DNA from: Lachnospiraceae bacterium
Lineage (GTDB): Bacteria > Bacillota_A > Clostridia > Lachnospirales > Lachnospiraceae
Length of the DNA: 24,450 bases
Direction: 5' to 3'
Assembly (NCBI GenBank): GCA_016291475.1
Contig: JAEEXJ010000048.1
Location: 1-24,450, forward strand
Part shown: positions 6,120 to 14,564 of the stretch, one piece after another
Layout of the letters: every line of letters begins with the position of its first letter
Numbering within the stretch: the first letter of the stretch is position 1
Made by a program: the position numbers and the translations under genes
The notes under the pieces: generated by a model
Databases searched by the model: none
What the model was told of the DNA's origin: nothing
What the model saw: only the letters and a program-made list of their open reading frames with translations

Positions 6120-8387
6120 ATGAAGAAAAGTAAGGCGGCTCTTGTCATTCTTATAGTTCTGCTCCTGACTCTCGGAATAGGCTATATGGATATCTGGGGC
6201 TACGACGGAAACGGCGCAGGAAATGCGTCCGACATCAAGCTCGGACTCGATCTTGCGGGCGGAGTAAGTATCACTTATCAGGTAGTGGGAGAAGAAGCAC
6301 CTTCCGATACCGATATGGCGGATACTATTTATAAGCTTCAGCAGAGAGTAGAAACCTACTCCACCGAGGCTCAGGTATATCAGGAAGGCTCCAACAGAAT
6401 TGCCATTGAGATTCCCGGTGTATCGGATGCAGAGTATATTCTTGCTCAGCTCGGCCGTCCCGGAGCTCTCTATTTTATCTCACAGACAGATTCTCAGGGT
6501 AACCAGAACTATCAGTCATCTTATGTAATGAATGATGAGGGCGGTTATGAAGAGAAGACTGTTCTTACCAAGACCATTGAAGAGCTTGAGGCAGACGGTT
6601 CAATAGTTATCACCGGTACCGATGTTGCGGATGCAAGAGCGGTTACCCAGCAGGATAACATGCAGAACAACCAGTATGCCGTTTCTCTTAACCTTACTCC
6701 CGAAGGTTCAACAAAGTTTGCCGAGGGAACTCAGAGAGCGGTTGATAACGGATATGAGACCATCGGAATTTATTATGACGGAGAGGTTATAAGCTCTCCC
6801 CGTGTAAATGAGCCTATTCTCAACGGACAGGCTTCAATTACCGGTTCCTTTACTTATGAGGAAGCGGAGAATCTTGCGTCCACCATCCGTATCGGCGGAC
6901 TTAATCTTGAACTCGAAGAGCTTCATTCAAAAGTGGTTGGTGCTCAGCTCGGTGTAGATGCGATCCGTACTTCACTTAAAGCAGGTGCGATCGGACTTGC
7001 GATCGTTGCCGTATTCATGATCATTGTATATTTCATTCCCGGTCTTGCATCAGCGATCGCACTTTGTTTCTATGTTGTACTGATCGTGCTTCTTCTTATC
7101 GGATTTAACGATGTACTTACACTTACCCTTCCCGGTATTGCAGGTATCATCCTTTCTATAGGTATGGCGGTTGACGCAAACGTTGTCGTATTTGCCCGTA
7201 TCAGAGAAGAACTCGGCAAGGGCGAAAGCGTAGAAAGTGCTATCAAAACCGGTTATGCCAAGGCACTTTCCGCAATTATCGACGGAAACGTTACAACCCT
7301 TATCGCAGCTGTTGTGCTTCTTGCACTCGGACCCGCAAATGTTAAGGGATTTGCTCAGACACTTGCACTCGGTATTGTTGTTTCAATGTTTACCGCACTT
7401 TTCGTTACCAAGTGGCTCATGCAGGCATTCTATGCACTCGGACTTAAGAATGTGGCACTTTATGGTAAGGGCAGAGAAAAGAAGCCGGTCGATTTCCTTT
7501 CCAAGAAAGCCGTATTCATTGTTCTTTCCGTGGCAATTATCGTTGCGGGATTTGTATTCATGGGAGTGAACAAGTCTTCCGGCAAGGGAGCACTCAATTA
7601 CTCACTTGATTTCGTAGGCGGAACCGCTACAACCGTAGATTTCAACGAATCACATACACTTCAGGATCTTACCGATAATGTTGTTCCCAAGATAGAAGCC
7701 ATAACCGGAAGCACCGTTCAGGTTCAGACCGTTCAGAATACCAATGAAGTAATCTTCAAGACTTCTTCACTTGAGTCTTCGGTAAGAACCGCTCTTGAGG
7801 ATATGTTTGTAAATGATTTTGGAGTTCAGAAGGAAAGCATCCAGACCGAGACCATTTCCTCAACCATCTCCGATGAGATGAAGAGAGATACCATTATCGC
7901 GGTTATCGTAGCAATCCTCTGCATGCTTGTTTACATCAGAGTAAGATTCAAGGATATCCGCTTCGGTTTCTCATCCGTACTTGCGCTTGTACATGACGTT
8001 CTTGTAGTGCTTGCATTTTATGCTGCTGCAAGAGTATCCGTAAGTAACACCTTCGTAGCTTGTATGCTGACCATCGTAGGTTACTCCATCAACGCTACCA
8101 TCGTTATATTCGACCGTGTACGTGAGAATATGGCAAATGCGGGAAAGAGCGATATAAAGGCTATTGTAAACAAGAGCATCACTCAGACTCTTTCAAGAAG
8201 TATCTTCACCTCACTGACCACCTTTGTAATGGTTGCGCTTCTGTACTTCCTCGGCGTATCCAGCATCAAGGATTTCGCACTTCCTCTTATGGTCGGTATC
8301 GGATGCGGATGCTACTCATCGGTTTGCCTTGCAGGTGCTTTCTGGATCATTCTTTCGGAGAAATTCCCTGCCAAGAAAAAGGCATGA
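6120..8387 (+). CDS. secDF: Protein translocase SecDF, fused single chain
   Basis: Helps preprotein export through SecYEG, using the proton gradient to pull substrates out on the outer side. At 755 residues it joins SecD (about 1-455) and SecF (about 460-755) in one chain, as in other Firmicutes. The SecD part shows an N-terminal helix, LGLDLAGG (41-48), a large extracytoplasmic P1 region and GMAVDANVVVFARIREEL near 348 in a membrane segment. The SecF part shows SLDFVGGT near 495 and GYSINATIVIFDRVREN near 654. Twelve membrane helices are expected for the family. AAAGGA lies 11 nt before the ATG. A strong terminator follows immediately, so it appears to be a single-gene unit with its own candidate promoter. 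Confidence 0.96.
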   Translation: MKKSKAALVILIVLLLTLGIGYMDIWGYDGNGAGNASDIKLGLDLAGGVSITYQVVGEEAPSDTDMADTIYKLQQRVETYSTEAQVYQEGSNRIAIEIPGVSDAEYILAQLGRPGALYFISQTDSQGNQNYQSSYVMNDEGGYEEKTVLTKTIEELEADGSIVITGTDVADARAVTQQDNMQNNQYAVSLNLTPEGSTKFAEGTQRAVDNGYETIGIYYDGEVISSPRVNEPILNGQASITGSFTYEEAENLASTIRIGGLNLELEELHSKVVGAQLGVDAIRTSLKAGAIGLAIVAVFMIIVYFIPGLASAIALCFYVVLIVLLLIGFNDVLTLTLPGIAGIILSIGMAVDANVVVFARIREELGKGESVESAIKTGYAKALSAIIDGNVTTLIAAVVLLALGPANVKGFAQTLALGIVVSMFTALFVTKWLMQAFYALGLKNVALYGKGREKKPVDFLSKKAVFIVLSVAIIVAGFVFMGVNKSSGKGALNYSLDFVGGTATTVDFNESHTLQDLTDNVVPKIEAITGSTVQVQTVQNTNEVIFKTSSLESSVRTALEDMFVNDFGVQKESIQTETISSTISDEMKRDTIIAVIVAILCMLVYIRVRFKDIRFGFSSVLALVHDVLVVLAFYAAARVSVSNTFVACMLTIVGYSINATIVIFDRVRENMANAGKSDIKAIVNKSITQTLSRSIFTSLTTFVMVALLYFLGVSSIKDFALPLMVGIGCGCYSSVCLAGAFWIILSEKFPAKKKA

Positions 8388-8407
8388 TCTGAAAATAATA
8401 CATTTAA

Positions 8408-8439
8408 GCAGGGGTGAAATTTCACCCCTGCATTTTTTT
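8408..8439 (+). terminator. Intrinsic terminator after secDF
   Basis: A perfect 24-nt palindrome at 8408-8431 (left half begins GCAGGGGTGA) forms a GC-rich stem of about 10 bp with a tetraloop. It is followed by A and a run of seven T (8433-8439). It lies 21 nt after the secDF stop. Confidence 0.92.
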
Positions 8440-8474
8440 ATAATATTTTTGAAGTGACAATGGAGGTACTAAAT

Positions 8475-8726
8475 ATGAGCTATGCGGATAATAAAGTAAA
8501 GGTAACGGTTATCGAAAGCCATTGTCCCAAATACAAGCCGGGAGATGTTATCAGGTTTAACGGAGCGGAGCTTGATAAAGAAAACAGCGACAGGGTGTGT
8601 ATGGTCGCCATGCAGGCAATATATCCCTTTATCTACGCATTCAGAAGGGGAGGAAATCTTAAGAACGGTCCTTATCAGTGTACTGATTGCGGAGAAACGG
8701 TTATATTTAATATTGAAGCAGAATGA
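8475..8726 (+). CDS. TIGR04076 family small protein
   Basis: An 83-residue protein resembling the TIGR04076 family: KVKVTVIESHC, KYKPGDVI, then VCMVAMQAIYPFIYAFRRGG and a C-terminal CTDCGETVIFNI. The cysteines at the start (SHC) and in CTDC could bind metal, but no function is known for the family. The ATG at 8475 is chosen because TGGAGGT (8461-8467) lies 7 nt upstream; an in-frame GTG at 8454 would place that site inside the gene. Its stop shares ATGA with the recJ start, so the two are probably translated together. It begins shortly after the secDF terminator. Its own promoter is not clear, although the AT-rich TATAATATT at 8440-8448 may contribute. Confidence 0.8.
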   Translation: MSYADNKVKVTVIESHCPKYKPGDVIRFNGAELDKENSDRVCMVAMQAIYPFIYAFRRGGNLKNGPYQCTDCGETVIFNIEAE

Positions 8727-10507
8727 TAGTTTGGAACAACGCATCTATGGAAAAATGGATTGAGATCAGAAAAAGCGGGAATTTTGCCGAGTGGGGTAAA
8801 GAACTTGGCATAGATCCTCTGTGTGCAAGAGTCATCAGAAACAGAGGCGCAGAAACAATCGAAGAAGCAAGGGATTATCTGGAGGGGGATATGAGCCTTC
8901 TCCATGATCCTTTTTTACTTCCGGATATGGATAAAGCCGTGGAAGGTCTTCTTAAAGCAATCGACGAGGGTGAGAAGATCCGGGTTGTGGGAGATTATGA
9001 CGTTGACGGTGTTACCTCTACGTATATCCTGGTAAAGGGCATTTCAGCCTGCGGAGGAGATGTAAGCTATGCCATTCCTCATAGGCTGAAGGACGGATAT
9101 GGTATTAATGATGACATTGTTCGTGATGCTGCCGGAGATGGTGTGGGGCTTATAATCACCTGCGACAACGGAATTGCAGCAGCTTCTCAGGTTGCACTTG
9201 CTTATGAACTGGGTATGAAGGTCATCGTAACGGATCACCATCAGGTTCCTTTTACGGAAGAAGACGGTCTGAAAAAAGAGATCCTTCCTCAGTGCATTGC
9301 CGTAGTAGATCCCCACAGAGATGGAAGCACATATCCTTACAGAGGAATCTGCGGAGCGATGGTTGCTTTTAAAGTACTCATGGCTCTACAGCACAGAAGA
9401 CCTTCTGATAAACTGGCATCCGTAATTGATGAAGCGGTCCAGTTTGCCGCTCTGGGCACAGCCTGCGATGTGATGGACCTTTGCGATGAAAACCGTGTTG
9501 TTGTCAAAGAAGGTCTCAGAAAGATGGCCGCTACGGAAAATAAAGGCCTGAAGGCTCTTATGACCGCAAACAGCCTGGCAGGCACCAAGCTTTCCGCATA
9601 TTCTCTTTCTTTTGTCATAGGCCCCTGTATCAACTCAACAGGCAGACTTGAAAGTGCCTCGGAGTCCGTCGGACTTCTTTTATCAGAAGATTATGATATG
9701 TGCCTGAAAACGGCGCAGGAGATCAGACAGTTGAACGATCTTCGCAAAAACATGACAACAACAGGAGTGAAGAAAGCCCTTGAGATCATGGAAAGCGACC
9801 ATCTGACGGATAATAAGGTACTGGTCATATACCTGCCCGATTCCCACGAAAGTATTGCGGGTCTTGTCGCAGGTAAGATAAAAGAAAGATTTAACAGACC
9901 CGTTTTGGTAATTACAAAGGGGGAGGAGGGGCTTAAAGGTTCCGGAAGATCGATCCCCGCCTATAACATGTTCGAGAAGATGTCCGAAGTGAAGGATCTT
10001 TTTACCAAGTTCGGCGGTCATGCCATGGCTGCGGGATTTTCACTGGAAGAAAATAATCTGTTAAAGCTCTCCGATAAGCTTAATGAAAAGGCTTCATTAA
10101 CGGATGATGATCTTGTAAAAGAAGTCAGGTTCGATGCCTGTGTACCTCTTGATTACATTACCACCGGCCTTATCAGGGACCTTGAGAAACTCGAACCGGT
10201 AGGAAGTGCCAATCCCGGTGCCATGTTTGCTTGGAAAGATGTTGAGATAAGATCTGCTTCCAGAATGGGTAAGGAAGGGCAGTACGGCAGGCTTAACGCA
10301 TATTGTAACGGAAGGAGCTTTAAATTGATCAATTTCGGCGATATGCAGGCCTTTGATGCATATATTGATGCAAAATACGGTGCGGGAACCGCTGAAGACC
10401 TTTATTCCGGAAGGAAATCCGTCAGATTGGATATCTGCTATGAACCCGGTATTAATGAATTCAAGGGTAATGAGTACATAGATTTTAAACTAAAGTATTA
10501 TATGTAA
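8723..10507 (+). CDS. recJ: Single-stranded-DNA-specific exonuclease RecJ
   Basis: Degrades single-stranded DNA 5' to 3' in recombinational and mismatch repair, in the cytoplasm, using two metal ions. The 594-residue chain shows DHH-family motifs: GDYDVDGVTS (D91, D93, D95), TCDNGIA, the signature D171-H172-H173 and VVDPHRDGSTYPYRGICGA. Next come GPCINSTGRL (from residue 300) and the DHHA1 motif GGHAMAAGF near 431. The C-terminal 130 residues fit the OB-fold DNA-binding part. The ATG at 8723 overlaps the upstream stop as ATGA; an ATG at 8747 (MEKW) is an alternative, as many RecJ proteins begin near such a sequence. Position 302 is Cys where many RecJ have Arg (GPRIN), which may simply be a clade variant. 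It is the last gene before a long intergenic region. Confidence 0.94.
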   Translation: MIVWNNASMEKWIEIRKSGNFAEWGKELGIDPLCARVIRNRGAETIEEARDYLEGDMSLLHDPFLLPDMDKAVEGLLKAIDEGEKIRVVGDYDVDGVTSTYILVKGISACGGDVSYAIPHRLKDGYGINDDIVRDAAGDGVGLIITCDNGIAAASQVALAYELGMKVIVTDHHQVPFTEEDGLKKEILPQCIAVVDPHRDGSTYPYRGICGAMVAFKVLMALQHRRPSDKLASVIDEAVQFAALGTACDVMDLCDENRVVVKEGLRKMAATENKGLKALMTANSLAGTKLSAYSLSFVIGPCINSTGRLESASESVGLLLSEDYDMCLKTAQEIRQLNDLRKNMTTTGVKKALEIMESDHLTDNKVLVIYLPDSHESIAGLVAGKIKERFNRPVLVITKGEEGLKGSGRSIPAYNMFEKMSEVKDLFTKFGGHAMAAGFSLEENNLLKLSDKLNEKASLTDDDLVKEVRFDACVPLDYITTGLIRDLEKLEPVGSANPGAMFAWKDVEIRSASRMGKEGQYGRLNAYCNGRSFKLINFGDMQAFDAYIDAKYGAGTAEDLYSGRKSVRLDICYEPGINEFKGNEYIDFKLKYYM

Positions 10508-10509
10508 GT

Positions 10510-10610
10510 GAGTCAGTGGGGAAGTTTCTTTCCGACTCATTTTGCTTAAATTCAACGATAAACCTGTAAGCGATACAAAATGAGTCAGAAAGAACCGTCC
10601 CCACTGACTC
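10510..10610. repeat. Large palindromic repeat element, GGGGAC type (copy 2)
   Basis: Two 34-nt arms, 10510-10543 and 10577-10610, are inverted copies that match at 31 positions, around a 33-nt centre. Each arm is itself bounded by a short dyad (GAGTCAG with CTGACTC or its variant), so the element can fold as one long hairpin or two small ones. The right arm read backward contains GGGGACGGTTCTTTC, the core shared with the repeat at 5963-6013. No ORF or transposase is inside. It begins 3 nt after the recJ stop. It resembles REP-type palindromes mobilised in trans; that origin is inference. Confidence 0.85.
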
Positions 10611-10765
10611 AAATTCAGACTTTATGGAAACGAAGAAATTATTAACAGTTTCTTAATTGATTTTATTTTTATTTAGGGATTCGGACACATTTTCGACATA
10701 TTTTTACTTTAATATCTATATCAAGATAACTAATAAGAGTTAGTTATTCTCCCCCCTCATAAGAA
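10611..10765. other. AT-rich non-coding stretch with an 8-bp dyad and a candidate start site
   Basis: This part of the recJ-priA gap (10508-10880) has no credible gene. The only + strand ATG frame, at 10624, runs 10 codons without a ribosome binding site. TCGACA (10693-10698) and TATATC (10717-10722), 18 nt apart, could act as a promoter. A perfect dyad, ATAACTAA (10726-10733) with TTAGTTAT (10740-10747), lies at the predicted start and may be an operator or the 5' hairpin of a short RNA ending at the terminator that follows. A C6 run follows the dyad at 10751-10756. None of this is proven. Confidence 0.35.
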
Positions 10766-10804
10766 ACGAAAAAGAGCTGCGGTGATCCCGGAGCTCTTTT
10801 TCGT
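10766..10804 (+). terminator. Intrinsic terminator hairpin, possibly bidirectional
   Basis: ACGAAAAAGAGCT (10766-10778) and AGCTCTTTTTCGT (10792-10804) are perfect 13-bp inverted copies. The centre can add three pairs (CGG with CCG) across one mismatch. The stem has A5 on the left and T5 on the right of the GC part, the arrangement of a terminator usable from either side. It lies 260 nt after recJ and just before the priA promoter. Confidence 0.8.
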
Positions 10805-10807
10805 TGT

Positions 10808-10829
10808 GGACCCCACTGTCACCTGTCAG
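10808..10829. repeat. Possible degenerate half of a GGGGAC-type palindrome
   Basis: GGACCCCACTGTCACCTGTC resembles the CCCCACTGACTC end of the right arm of the repeat at 10510-10610, followed by another GTCA unit. No partner arm is found nearby, so it could be a remnant or chance. Confidence 0.25.
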
Positions 10830-10830
10830 A

Positions 10831-10859
10831 TTGTTTGAATCTCATCCATGCTGTATAAT
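10831..10859 (+). promoter_or_regulatory. Promoter of the priA-def-fmt-rsmB-rlmN operon
   Basis: A perfect TATAAT (10854-10859) is preceded at 17 nt by TTGTTT (10831-10836, three of six matches). Transcription would begin near 10866, only about 15 nt before the start codon. It lies directly after the terminator at 10766-10804, which isolates the operon from recJ. Confidence 0.7.
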
Positions 10860-10880
10860 TAACCCTACGGAGATAAAGAG

Positions 10881-13112
10881 TTGGCTAATGGTTCACAATA
10901 TGCCGATGTCATTATAGATATCAGCATCGATAAACTGGACAGACCTTTTACTTACCGGATACCTGAGAGGCTATCCGGTATTATTTGCGTGGGAAGCAGG
11001 GTAAGGATCCCTTTCGGAGGCGGCAATTCCGAGAAGAAGGGATATGTTACAGCCCTCAAAGACAATGCTGACCTTGAAGATTCCAAGATCAAAGATATCC
11101 TTGGGCTTGTGGACGGAAGTATCAGTGCCGAGGAAAGAAGTTTTGAGATAGCGGCATATATCAAAGACACCTACGGCGGAACATTCTCACAGGCTCTTAA
11201 AGCCGTCATTCCGGTAAAGGCCAAGGTAAAGCCCGTAGAGCACAAAACTCTTATAAGAAGGATGCGTACGGATGAGATCAGGGCTCTTGCAGACGAAGCC
11301 TTCAGGCTTAAGAGAACCGCCAAGGAAAGGCTACTGAGGGCACTTATCGAAGATGAGCGTATTCCTGTTTCTTTTGTCACGAGGCAGCTGAATGTCTCGG
11401 GTCAAACCGTTAATTCCATCATTAAGAGCGGGGTGGCAAGCTTAGAGAGTGATACCGAATACAGAAAGCCCACGGTTGCAGAGATCAAAAACAGTAAGTC
11501 TCTCAGCCTTAATGAGGAGCAGGAAAAGGTTGTAAGTAAAATATGCGCGGATATGGATGCCGGAACATGCGGTACATATCTGGTACACGGTGTCACGGGA
11601 AGCGGTAAGACGGAGGTTTATCTGAGACTGGCCGAAAAATCGGTGCTTTTAGGAAAACAAGTGATATTTTTAATTCCCGAAATTGCACTGACTTACCAAA
11701 CTCTTGCAAGATTTTATTCAAAATTCGGGGACAGAGTAAGCGTTTTGAATTCTTCCATGTCATCCGGGGAGAAATTTGACCAGTGTGAGAGGGCTAAAGC
11801 CGGGGATATCGACATAATTATAGGTCCCAGATCTGCGCTTTTCACTCCTTTCAACAATATCGGGCTCATCATCATTGATGAGGAGCACGAACCTAGCTAT
11901 AAGTCGGAGAACACCCCCAAGTATCACGCCAGAGAAGTGGCAGGGAAGATCTGTGAACTCTCCGGGGCTGCACTTGTACTGGGATCCGCAACCCCGTCTC
12001 TTGAATCTTACTTCAGAGCTGAGAAGGGCGAGATCGGTCTTTTTGAATTAAAAGAAAGAGCTACCGGCAGGGCACTCCCCCGGACCGAGATAATTGACTT
12101 AAGGGCCGAACTTGCCGGGGGGAACAGATCCATGTTTTCAAGACGGCTTAAAGCTCTTATGGACGAAGCCATAGCCTCCGGTGACCAGATAATGCTCTTT
12201 TTAAACAGAAGGGGATTCTCAGGGCAGCTGTCCTGCAGGGAATGCGGCGAGGTTGTTAAATGCCCCCACTGTGATGTACCTATGTCCGTCCATAACGGTA
12301 ATAAGCTTATTTGTCATTACTGCGGCGAAACTGCGCAGAAGCCTGTAGTATGTCCTTCCTGCGGATCCAAATATCTTGCAGCCATTAAAGCGGGTACGGA
12401 AGCGGTTGAAGAACGGATAGGTAAGATGTATCCCGGCGTTAAAACGCTTCGTATGGATAAAGATACCACCTCGGCCAAAGGCTCATATGACAAGATTCTG
12501 TCTTCTTTTGCCGAAGGGGAGGCCCAGATACTTATAGGAACTCAGATGATAGTAAAGGGGCATGATTTTCCGGGTGTGACGCTGGTGGGGATACTTGCGG
12601 CGGATCTCTCATTGGGAGTTCCCGATTATAGGGCTTCCGAGAGGACATTCCAGCTTCTTACCCAAGCCTGCGGAAGAGCCGGAAGAGGTGAAAAACCGGG
12701 TTATTCCATAATTCAGACCTATCAGCCCGGTCATTATGCGATTTTGTCTTCCGCAGCACAGGACTATAAGAGGTTTTACGAAGAAGAGATGGCTTACAGG
12801 GAGACTGCGGGTTATCCTCCTGCTGTCCATATGCTTGCGGTTCAACTCTTCGGAACCGATGAGAAGAAGACTTCAAATCTTGCCCTTGAGCTTGGTAATG
12901 TGATAAAGTCTAATGGCACGAATCGTATTCTGGGGCCTGCTCCGGCAAATATCGGAAAAGTCCAGGATTATTACAGATTCGTGATTTATATCAAAAACGC
13001 GGATACAGAAAAACTGGCGGATATCAGAAAAATTTGTGAGGAATTTCTAACAAGCAAAATCATGAATCAGATGTATGTGCAGTTTGATCTTGATCCGCTA
13101 AACCTTATATAG
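10881..13112 (+). CDS. priA: Primosomal protein N' (replication restart helicase PriA)
   Basis: Binds stalled or repaired replication forks, unwinds the lagging-strand arm and starts reloading of the replicative helicase. The 743 residues contain the N-terminal 3'-end-binding domain, then a helicase core with Walker A GVTGSGKT (237-244), DEEH (333-336) and GTQMIVKGHDFPGVTL in lobe 2. Four Cys pairs bind two zinc ions: C452/C455, C461/C464, C478/C481 and C491/C494. The start is a TTG with GGAG 8 nt upstream (10869-10872); no ATG or GTG in this frame lies near, so the TTG start is credible and may limit expression. It leads the operon and is followed by def after 15 nt. All catalytic features are intact. 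Confidence 0.95.
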   Translation: MANGSQYADVIIDISIDKLDRPFTYRIPERLSGIICVGSRVRIPFGGGNSEKKGYVTALKDNADLEDSKIKDILGLVDGSISAEERSFEIAAYIKDTYGGTFSQALKAVIPVKAKVKPVEHKTLIRRMRTDEIRALADEAFRLKRTAKERLLRALIEDERIPVSFVTRQLNVSGQTVNSIIKSGVASLESDTEYRKPTVAEIKNSKSLSLNEEQEKVVSKICADMDAGTCGTYLVHGVTGSGKTEVYLRLAEKSVLLGKQVIFLIPEIALTYQTLARFYSKFGDRVSVLNSSMSSGEKFDQCERAKAGDIDIIIGPRSALFTPFNNIGLIIIDEEHEPSYKSENTPKYHAREVAGKICELSGAALVLGSATPSLESYFRAEKGEIGLFELKERATGRALPRTEIIDLRAELAGGNRSMFSRRLKALMDEAIASGDQIMLFLNRRGFSGQLSCRECGEVVKCPHCDVPMSVHNGNKLICHYCGETAQKPVVCPSCGSKYLAAIKAGTEAVEERIGKMYPGVKTLRMDKDTTSAKGSYDKILSSFAEGEAQILIGTQMIVKGHDFPGVTLVGILAADLSLGVPDYRASERTFQLLTQACGRAGRGEKPGYSIIQTYQPGHYAILSSAAQDYKRFYEEEMAYRETAGYPPAVHMLAVQLFGTDEKKTSNLALELGNVIKSNGTNRILGPAPANIGKVQDYYRFVIYIKNADTEKLADIRKICEEFLTSKIMNQMYVQFDLDPLNLI

Positions 13113-13127
13113 AAAGAAGGAATAACC

Positions 13128-13637
13128 ATGGCACTCAGAAACATCAGAGAGTTCGGTGATCCCGTACTCAACAAGGTCTGCCTTCCCATCAAGGAGATGA
13201 CGGATCGAAACAGAGAACTTATTAATGATATGTTCGAAACCATGTATGAAGCAAACGGTGTAGGACTTGCCGCTCCCCAGGTCGGAGTTTTGAAAAGGGT
13301 ATTTGTTATCGATGTAACCGGTGAGGATCCTCTTGTATTCATTAATCCCGAGATTACCGAAGCAAGCGGAAGTCAGACGGGCTATGAAGGATGCCTGAGC
13401 CTTCCCGGTAAGACAGGAACCGTTACCAGACCTCAGAAGGTCAAGGCAAAGGCATTTGATATCGATATGAAACCCTTTGAGATCGAGGCAGAGGATCTTC
13501 TTGCGAGAGCCATCTGTCACGAATATGACCATCTTGAAGGTCATCTTTATACCGAAAAACTCGAAGGCGAGCTTCTTGATAACGAGGCCCTCCTTGAAGA
13601 AGAGAATGAGGACGAAGAAGCGGGAGAGGAAGAATAA
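13128..13637 (+). CDS. def: Peptide deformylase
   Basis: Removes the formyl group from the N-terminal Met of nascent proteins, at the ribosome exit. The 169 residues show all three motifs: GVGLAAPQVG (44-53), EGCLSLPG (87-94, metal ligand C89) and HEYDH (131-135, metal-binding His and catalytic Glu). HEYDH has Tyr where Ile/Leu/Phe are common, a mild variant. The last 20 residues are a run of Glu and Asp, an acidic tail beyond the usual fold. AGAAGGA precedes the ATG. The next gene, fmt, begins 3 nt after its stop, pairing the enzyme that adds formyl groups with the one that removes them. Confidence 0.96.
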   Translation: MALRNIREFGDPVLNKVCLPIKEMTDRNRELINDMFETMYEANGVGLAAPQVGVLKRVFVIDVTGEDPLVFINPEITEASGSQTGYEGCLSLPGKTGTVTRPQKVKAKAFDIDMKPFEIEAEDLLARAICHEYDHLEGHLYTEKLEGELLDNEALLEEENEDEEAGEEE

Positions 13638-13640
13638 TCC

Positions 13641-14564
13641 ATGAAGATTCTTTTTATGGGTACGCCGGATTTTGCCGCCGGCAGTTTAAAGAGCCTGATC
13701 GATGCAGGGTATGAAATAACAGCTGTTGTCACTCAGCCCGACAGACCTAAAGGGAGAAGCGGACAGCCTGTGTTTTCACCTGTTAAGGAAGTAGCCGTAT
13801 CGGCGGGTATTCCTGTTCTTCAGCCCGTCAGGATCAAGAATCCCGAGGAAACTGCGAAACTTCTTGAATATCCTGCGGATATCTATGTCATCGCCGCTTT
13901 CGGACAGATCCTTTCAAAAGAGATCCTGGAACAGCCCCGTCTCGGATGTATCAATGTTCATGCATCCCTTCTCCCCCGTTACAGAGGAGCATCTCCCATT
14001 CAGAGAGTAATCTTAGACGGCGAAAAAGAAACCGGGATCACCATTATGCAGATGAACGAGGGACTCGATACCGGCGACATTCTGTACAGTAAAAGTCTTG
14101 AGCTTGCTCCCGACGAAACCTTCGAAACTCTTCACGACAGGCTTATGAACCTGGGGGGAGAGACTCTTTTAGAAGCTCTTCCTTTGATAGAATCGGGTAA
14201 AATAACACCTGTGGTTCAAGATGATTCTCTCAGTAATTATGCACCTCTTATCAAAAAAGAGGACGGCAAGATCGATTGGAGGAAATCTTCACTTCAGCTC
14301 TATGCTCAGGTGCGTGCTTTTAATCCCTGGCCTGGAGCATTTACCCGCCTTGACGGAAAAGTACTCAAGATCTGGGGAGCTGAACCTACTGAGGGCAAAG
14401 GAAATCCCGGAGAAGTTATATCCGTTGACAAGAAATCCTTCACCGTCTCCTGCGGGGATGGAGCTTTGAAGATCGTGAGCCTTCAGCCCGAAGGCAAGAA
14501 GAAGATGGATACAGCATCATTTCTTCTCGGAAATAAGATCGAAACCGGAATCAGGTTAGGCTAA
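13641..14564 (+). CDS. fmt: Methionyl-tRNA formyltransferase
   Basis: Transfers a formyl group from 10-formyl-tetrahydrofolate to Met on initiator tRNA. The 307-residue length is typical. The Rossmann-like N-terminal domain begins MKILFMGTPDFA, and the catalytic set is visible as N105 and H107 in INVHASLLPRYRGASP and D143 in GLDTGD. The C-terminal tRNA-binding beta barrel covers about 205-307. The gene starts 3 nt after def, with the AGGA of the def 3' end 10 nt upstream serving as ribosome binding site. Its last base is the first base of the rsmB start codon (TAATG), so the two are coupled. Confidence 0.96.
   Translation: MKILFMGTPDFAAGSLKSLIDAGYEITAVVTQPDRPKGRSGQPVFSPVKEVAVSAGIPVLQPVRIKNPEETAKLLEYPADIYVIAAFGQILSKEILEQPRLGCINVHASLLPRYRGASPIQRVILDGEKETGITIMQMNEGLDTGDILYSKSLELAPDETFETLHDRLMNLGGETLLEALPLIESGKITPVVQDDSLSNYAPLIKKEDGKIDWRKSSLQLYAQVRAFNPWPGAFTRLDGKVLKIWGAEPTEGKGNPGEVISVDKKSFTVSCGDGALKIVSLQPEGKKKMDTASFLLGNKIETGIRLG

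Noticed and set aside
9620..9649. Cys in place of Arg in the RecJ GPRIN motif as a possible loss of activity
   Set aside because: All metal-binding DHH motifs and the DHHA1 motif are intact, and I believe GPCIN-type variants occur in other Clostridia, so it is probably a clade variant.
10624..10656. Ten-codon ORF (METKKLLTVS) between recJ and priA
   Set aside because: It has no ribosome binding site, lies in AT-rich sequence and is too short to support.
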